From positions 1 to 6,883 of the forward strand of contig JARFPR010000046.1 in NCBI GenBank assembly GCA_029288195.1: a stretch of DNA of 6,883 bases, read 5' to 3'. Below the pieces are notes generated by a model that had not been told where the DNA came from, ran no database searches, and was given only the letters and a program-made list of their open reading frames with translations. The stretch is from Gammaproteobacteria bacterium (GTDB lineage: Bacteria; Pseudomonadota; Gammaproteobacteria; GCA-001735895). Of this stretch, positions 6,151 through 6,883 are shown in pieces (position 1 is the first letter of the stretch; each line of letters begins with the position of its first letter). The position numbers and the translations under genes were made by a program.

Positions 6151-6390
6151 TTGGAGCTAACCCTCTATTACCGGGAACAATGCCACCTGTGCGATGCGAT
6201 GCGCAAAGCACTGGTGGTATTTACTCGCAACCATCCATCGGTCAGCTGGCAGGAGATAGATATCGACCGGGATACCGCGCTAATCCGGCGATTCGACGCC
6301 CGCGTTCCGGTGCTCTGTCACGGTGATACGGAAATCTGTCACTTTTTTTTCGATGAATCGGCATTGATAGCTGTATTGGCTTTAGCGTAA
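6151..6390 (+). CDS. Glutaredoxin-like small protein (DUF836 type)
   Basis: This is a 79-residue cytoplasmic protein with no signal peptide and a thioredoxin-fold pattern. It starts with a short first strand (ELTLYY), then Cys11-His-Leu-Cys14 in REQCHLCDAM, a helix, a second strand WQEIDID (33-39), and Arg51-Val-Pro53-Val-Leu, where Pro53 is in the position of the conserved cis-proline. A final strand, CHGDTEICHFFF, and a short helix close the fold. The length and the CxxC followed by DxD and VPVL fit the glutaredoxin-like DUF836 family, whose substrates are mostly unknown. TTG 6151 must be the start because TGA precedes it in frame. The gene is 15 bp after mucD and so probably co-transcribed with it, and it is found near lepA in other gammaproteobacteria. 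Two extra cysteines, Cys56 and Cys62, may add redox chemistry. A role in thiol reduction is inferred from the fold only. Confidence 0.82.
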   Translation: MELTLYYREQCHLCDAMRKALVVFTRNHPSVSWQEIDIDRDTALIRRFDARVPVLCHGDTEICHFFFDESALIAVLALA

Positions 6391-6424
6391 ACTCTGCAGG
6401 TTTTTTACACCCATAGCCAGTTTT

Positions 6425-6583
6425 ATTAACCCAGCGACAATATATCTCACATTCAGGGCTTCAAGAAAGCGCCAGCTCCGCGTTGCAGCTTTTGCCAATG
6501 GAATAACCATTGGCTGCAAGCTGCGCCTTGATCTGACGCTTTCTTGAAGCCCTGAATGTGAGATATATTGTCGCTGGGTTAAT
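6425..6583. repeat. Long palindromic foldback element with 47-bp perfect arms
   Basis: The left arm 6425-6471 and the right arm 6537-6583 are exact reverse complements over 47 bases with no mismatch. The left arm begins ATTAACCCAGCGACAATATA and the right arm ends with its complement. The 65-base centre (6472-6536) folds again into a nested hairpin, so the whole 159 bp can form one long hairpin or cruciform. Neither the glutaredoxin-like gene nor lepA extends into it, and it fills most of the 253-bp gap between them. There is no T-run after the stem in either direction, so it is not an ordinary terminator. Its size and structure fit a MITE-like or foldback intergenic element of the general kind of ERIC or Correia repeats, but I do not recognise the sequence. 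TTAA occurs at both tips (6426-6429 and 6579-6582). Because TTAA is self-complementary, this cannot be told apart from the arms themselves. Confidence 0.9.
6485..6524. repeat. Nested hairpin in the centre of the palindrome
   Basis: GCCAATGG (6494-6501) and CCATTGGC (6507-6514) pair perfectly around the loop AATAA. Further out, GCAGCTT (6485-6491) pairs with AAGCTGC (6518-6524) across a small internal loop. An alternative 7-bp pairing, TTGCAGC (6483-6489) with GCTGCAA (6513-6519), competes with the first arrangement. The centre is therefore an older or imperfect continuation of the outer palindrome. Confidence 0.75.
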
Positions 6584-6643
6584 CTACGCTGGCATTCCAC
6601 TTATTTTGCTAAATCATAAAGTCGGGCGGGACGACTACTATTT

Positions 6644-6883
6644 ATGCGCATGGAGCTAATACGCAATTTTTCCATTATTGCCCACATCGATCATGGGAAA
6701 TCGACATTAGCGGACCGCTTTATCCAGCTTTGCGGGGGCTTGAGCGAGCGCGAAATGGAAGCCCAGGTACTCGATTCGATGGACCTGGAACGCGAACGTG
6801 GCATCACCATTAAGGCGCAGAGCGTTTCACTTAAATACAAGGCTCGCGACGGCAGGGAATATTCGCTCAATTTTATTGATACC
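6644..6883 (+). CDS. lepA: Elongation factor 4 (LepA), 5' part cut by window end
   Basis: LepA is a ribosome-bound translational GTPase (EF4). About 80 of some 600 residues are present. Counting from the second Met (6650), the G1 loop is AHIDHGKST at residues 11-19, followed by GGLSEREMEAQVLDSMDLERERGITIKAQSV (shown here as: GGLSEREMEAQ at 29-39, then LDSMDLERERGIT at 41-53), where RGIT is the G2 switch. The reading frame stays open to the last base, in the middle of the G3 motif (FIDT). Two starts are possible: ATG 6644 (MRMELIRNFS) or ATG 6650 (MELIRNFS). The second matches the E. coli length, whereas the first has the nearer purine stretch (GGGA at 6628-6631, 12 nt away). Neither has a good ribosome site. 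lepA normally leads lepB-rnc-era, which cannot be seen here. Confidence 0.95.
   Translation, partial: MRMELIRNFSIIAHIDHGKSTLADRFIQLCGGLSEREMEAQVLDSMDLERERGITIKAQSVSLKYKARDGREYSLNFIDT

Larger units (their letters stand above)
6416..6593. repeat. Outer flank pairing of the palindrome (GCCAG/CTGGC)
   Basis: Just outside the perfect arms, GCCAG (6416-6420) can pair with CTGGC (6589-6593) across an internal loop of TTTT (6421-6424) and CTACG (6584-6588). This may be the degraded outer end of the element or chance. I see no direct target duplication at the borders. Confidence 0.3.

Noticed and set aside
6387..6408. Intrinsic terminator after the glutaredoxin-like gene (T-run 6401-6406)
   Set aside because: The T-run is present, but the only stem before it is GTAAA/TTTAC, which itself uses part of the T-run, with no GC-rich stem.
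6425..6583. Integron attC site or CRISPR repeat
   Set aside because: attC sites have imperfect arms, with unpaired bases, and conserved core sites next to a cassette; here the arms are perfect and no integrase is in the window. There are only two inverted copies and no spacer series, so it is not a CRISPR array.
6382..6600. 72-codon minus-strand frame across the palindrome as a real gene
   Set aside because: It starts at a GTG without a ribosome site, is made mostly of the two inverted arms, and overlaps the end of the glutaredoxin-like gene. Only the idea of a gene relic is kept as a weak finding.
6636..6641. TACTAT as -10 box of a lepA promoter
   Set aside because: No acceptable -35 box lies 16-18 nt upstream, and the predicted start would be next to the lepA ATG.

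Overview
The window carries the conserved envelope-stress (sigma-E) locus of a gammaproteobacterium: nadB on the minus strand, then rpoE-rseA-rseB-rseC-mucD, a small glutaredoxin-like gene and the start of lepA on the plus strand. The order nadB / algU-mucABCD / lepA is the arrangement known from Pseudomonas and related gammaproteobacteria. In E. coli the serine protease gene degP lies elsewhere. Base composition is moderate and codon use looks even across the window, so I see no sign that the genes are recently acquired. The genus cannot be named from this sequence.

Layout. 1-116: no gene; the partial tail of an intergenic region with small palindromes. 117-1733 (minus): nadB, L-aspartate oxidase. 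1734-1893: divergent control region with a strong sigma-E-type promoter for rpoE and a plausible housekeeping promoter for nadB. 1894-4133: rpoE, rseA and rseB, tightly packed. 4134-4235: a gap with a housekeeping-type promoter that would place the rseC transcript start at or next to its ATG. 4236-6390: rseC, mucD and the glutaredoxin-like gene. 6391-6643: a 253-base gap dominated by a 159-bp palindromic element with two perfect 47-bp arms. 6644-6883: 5' part of lepA, cut by the window end.

How the genes work together (family knowledge). RpoE is the sigma factor. RseA is the inner-membrane anti-sigma factor that holds it. RseB is a periplasmic protein that protects RseA from proteolysis. RseC is a membrane protein with conserved cysteines and a modulatory role. 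MucD is the periplasmic serine protease/chaperone that clears misfolded envelope proteins and restrains the response. nadB and lepA are the usual flanking genes, for NAD synthesis and translation respectively.

The protein content is a known system, not a new one. The part that the genes do not explain is the long perfect inverted repeat before lepA. Secondary points are a second sigma-E-like promoter at the end of rpoE, a possibly leaderless rseC, and two TTG starts (rseB and the glutaredoxin-like gene) that follow almost identical stop-codon/ribosome-site junctions.
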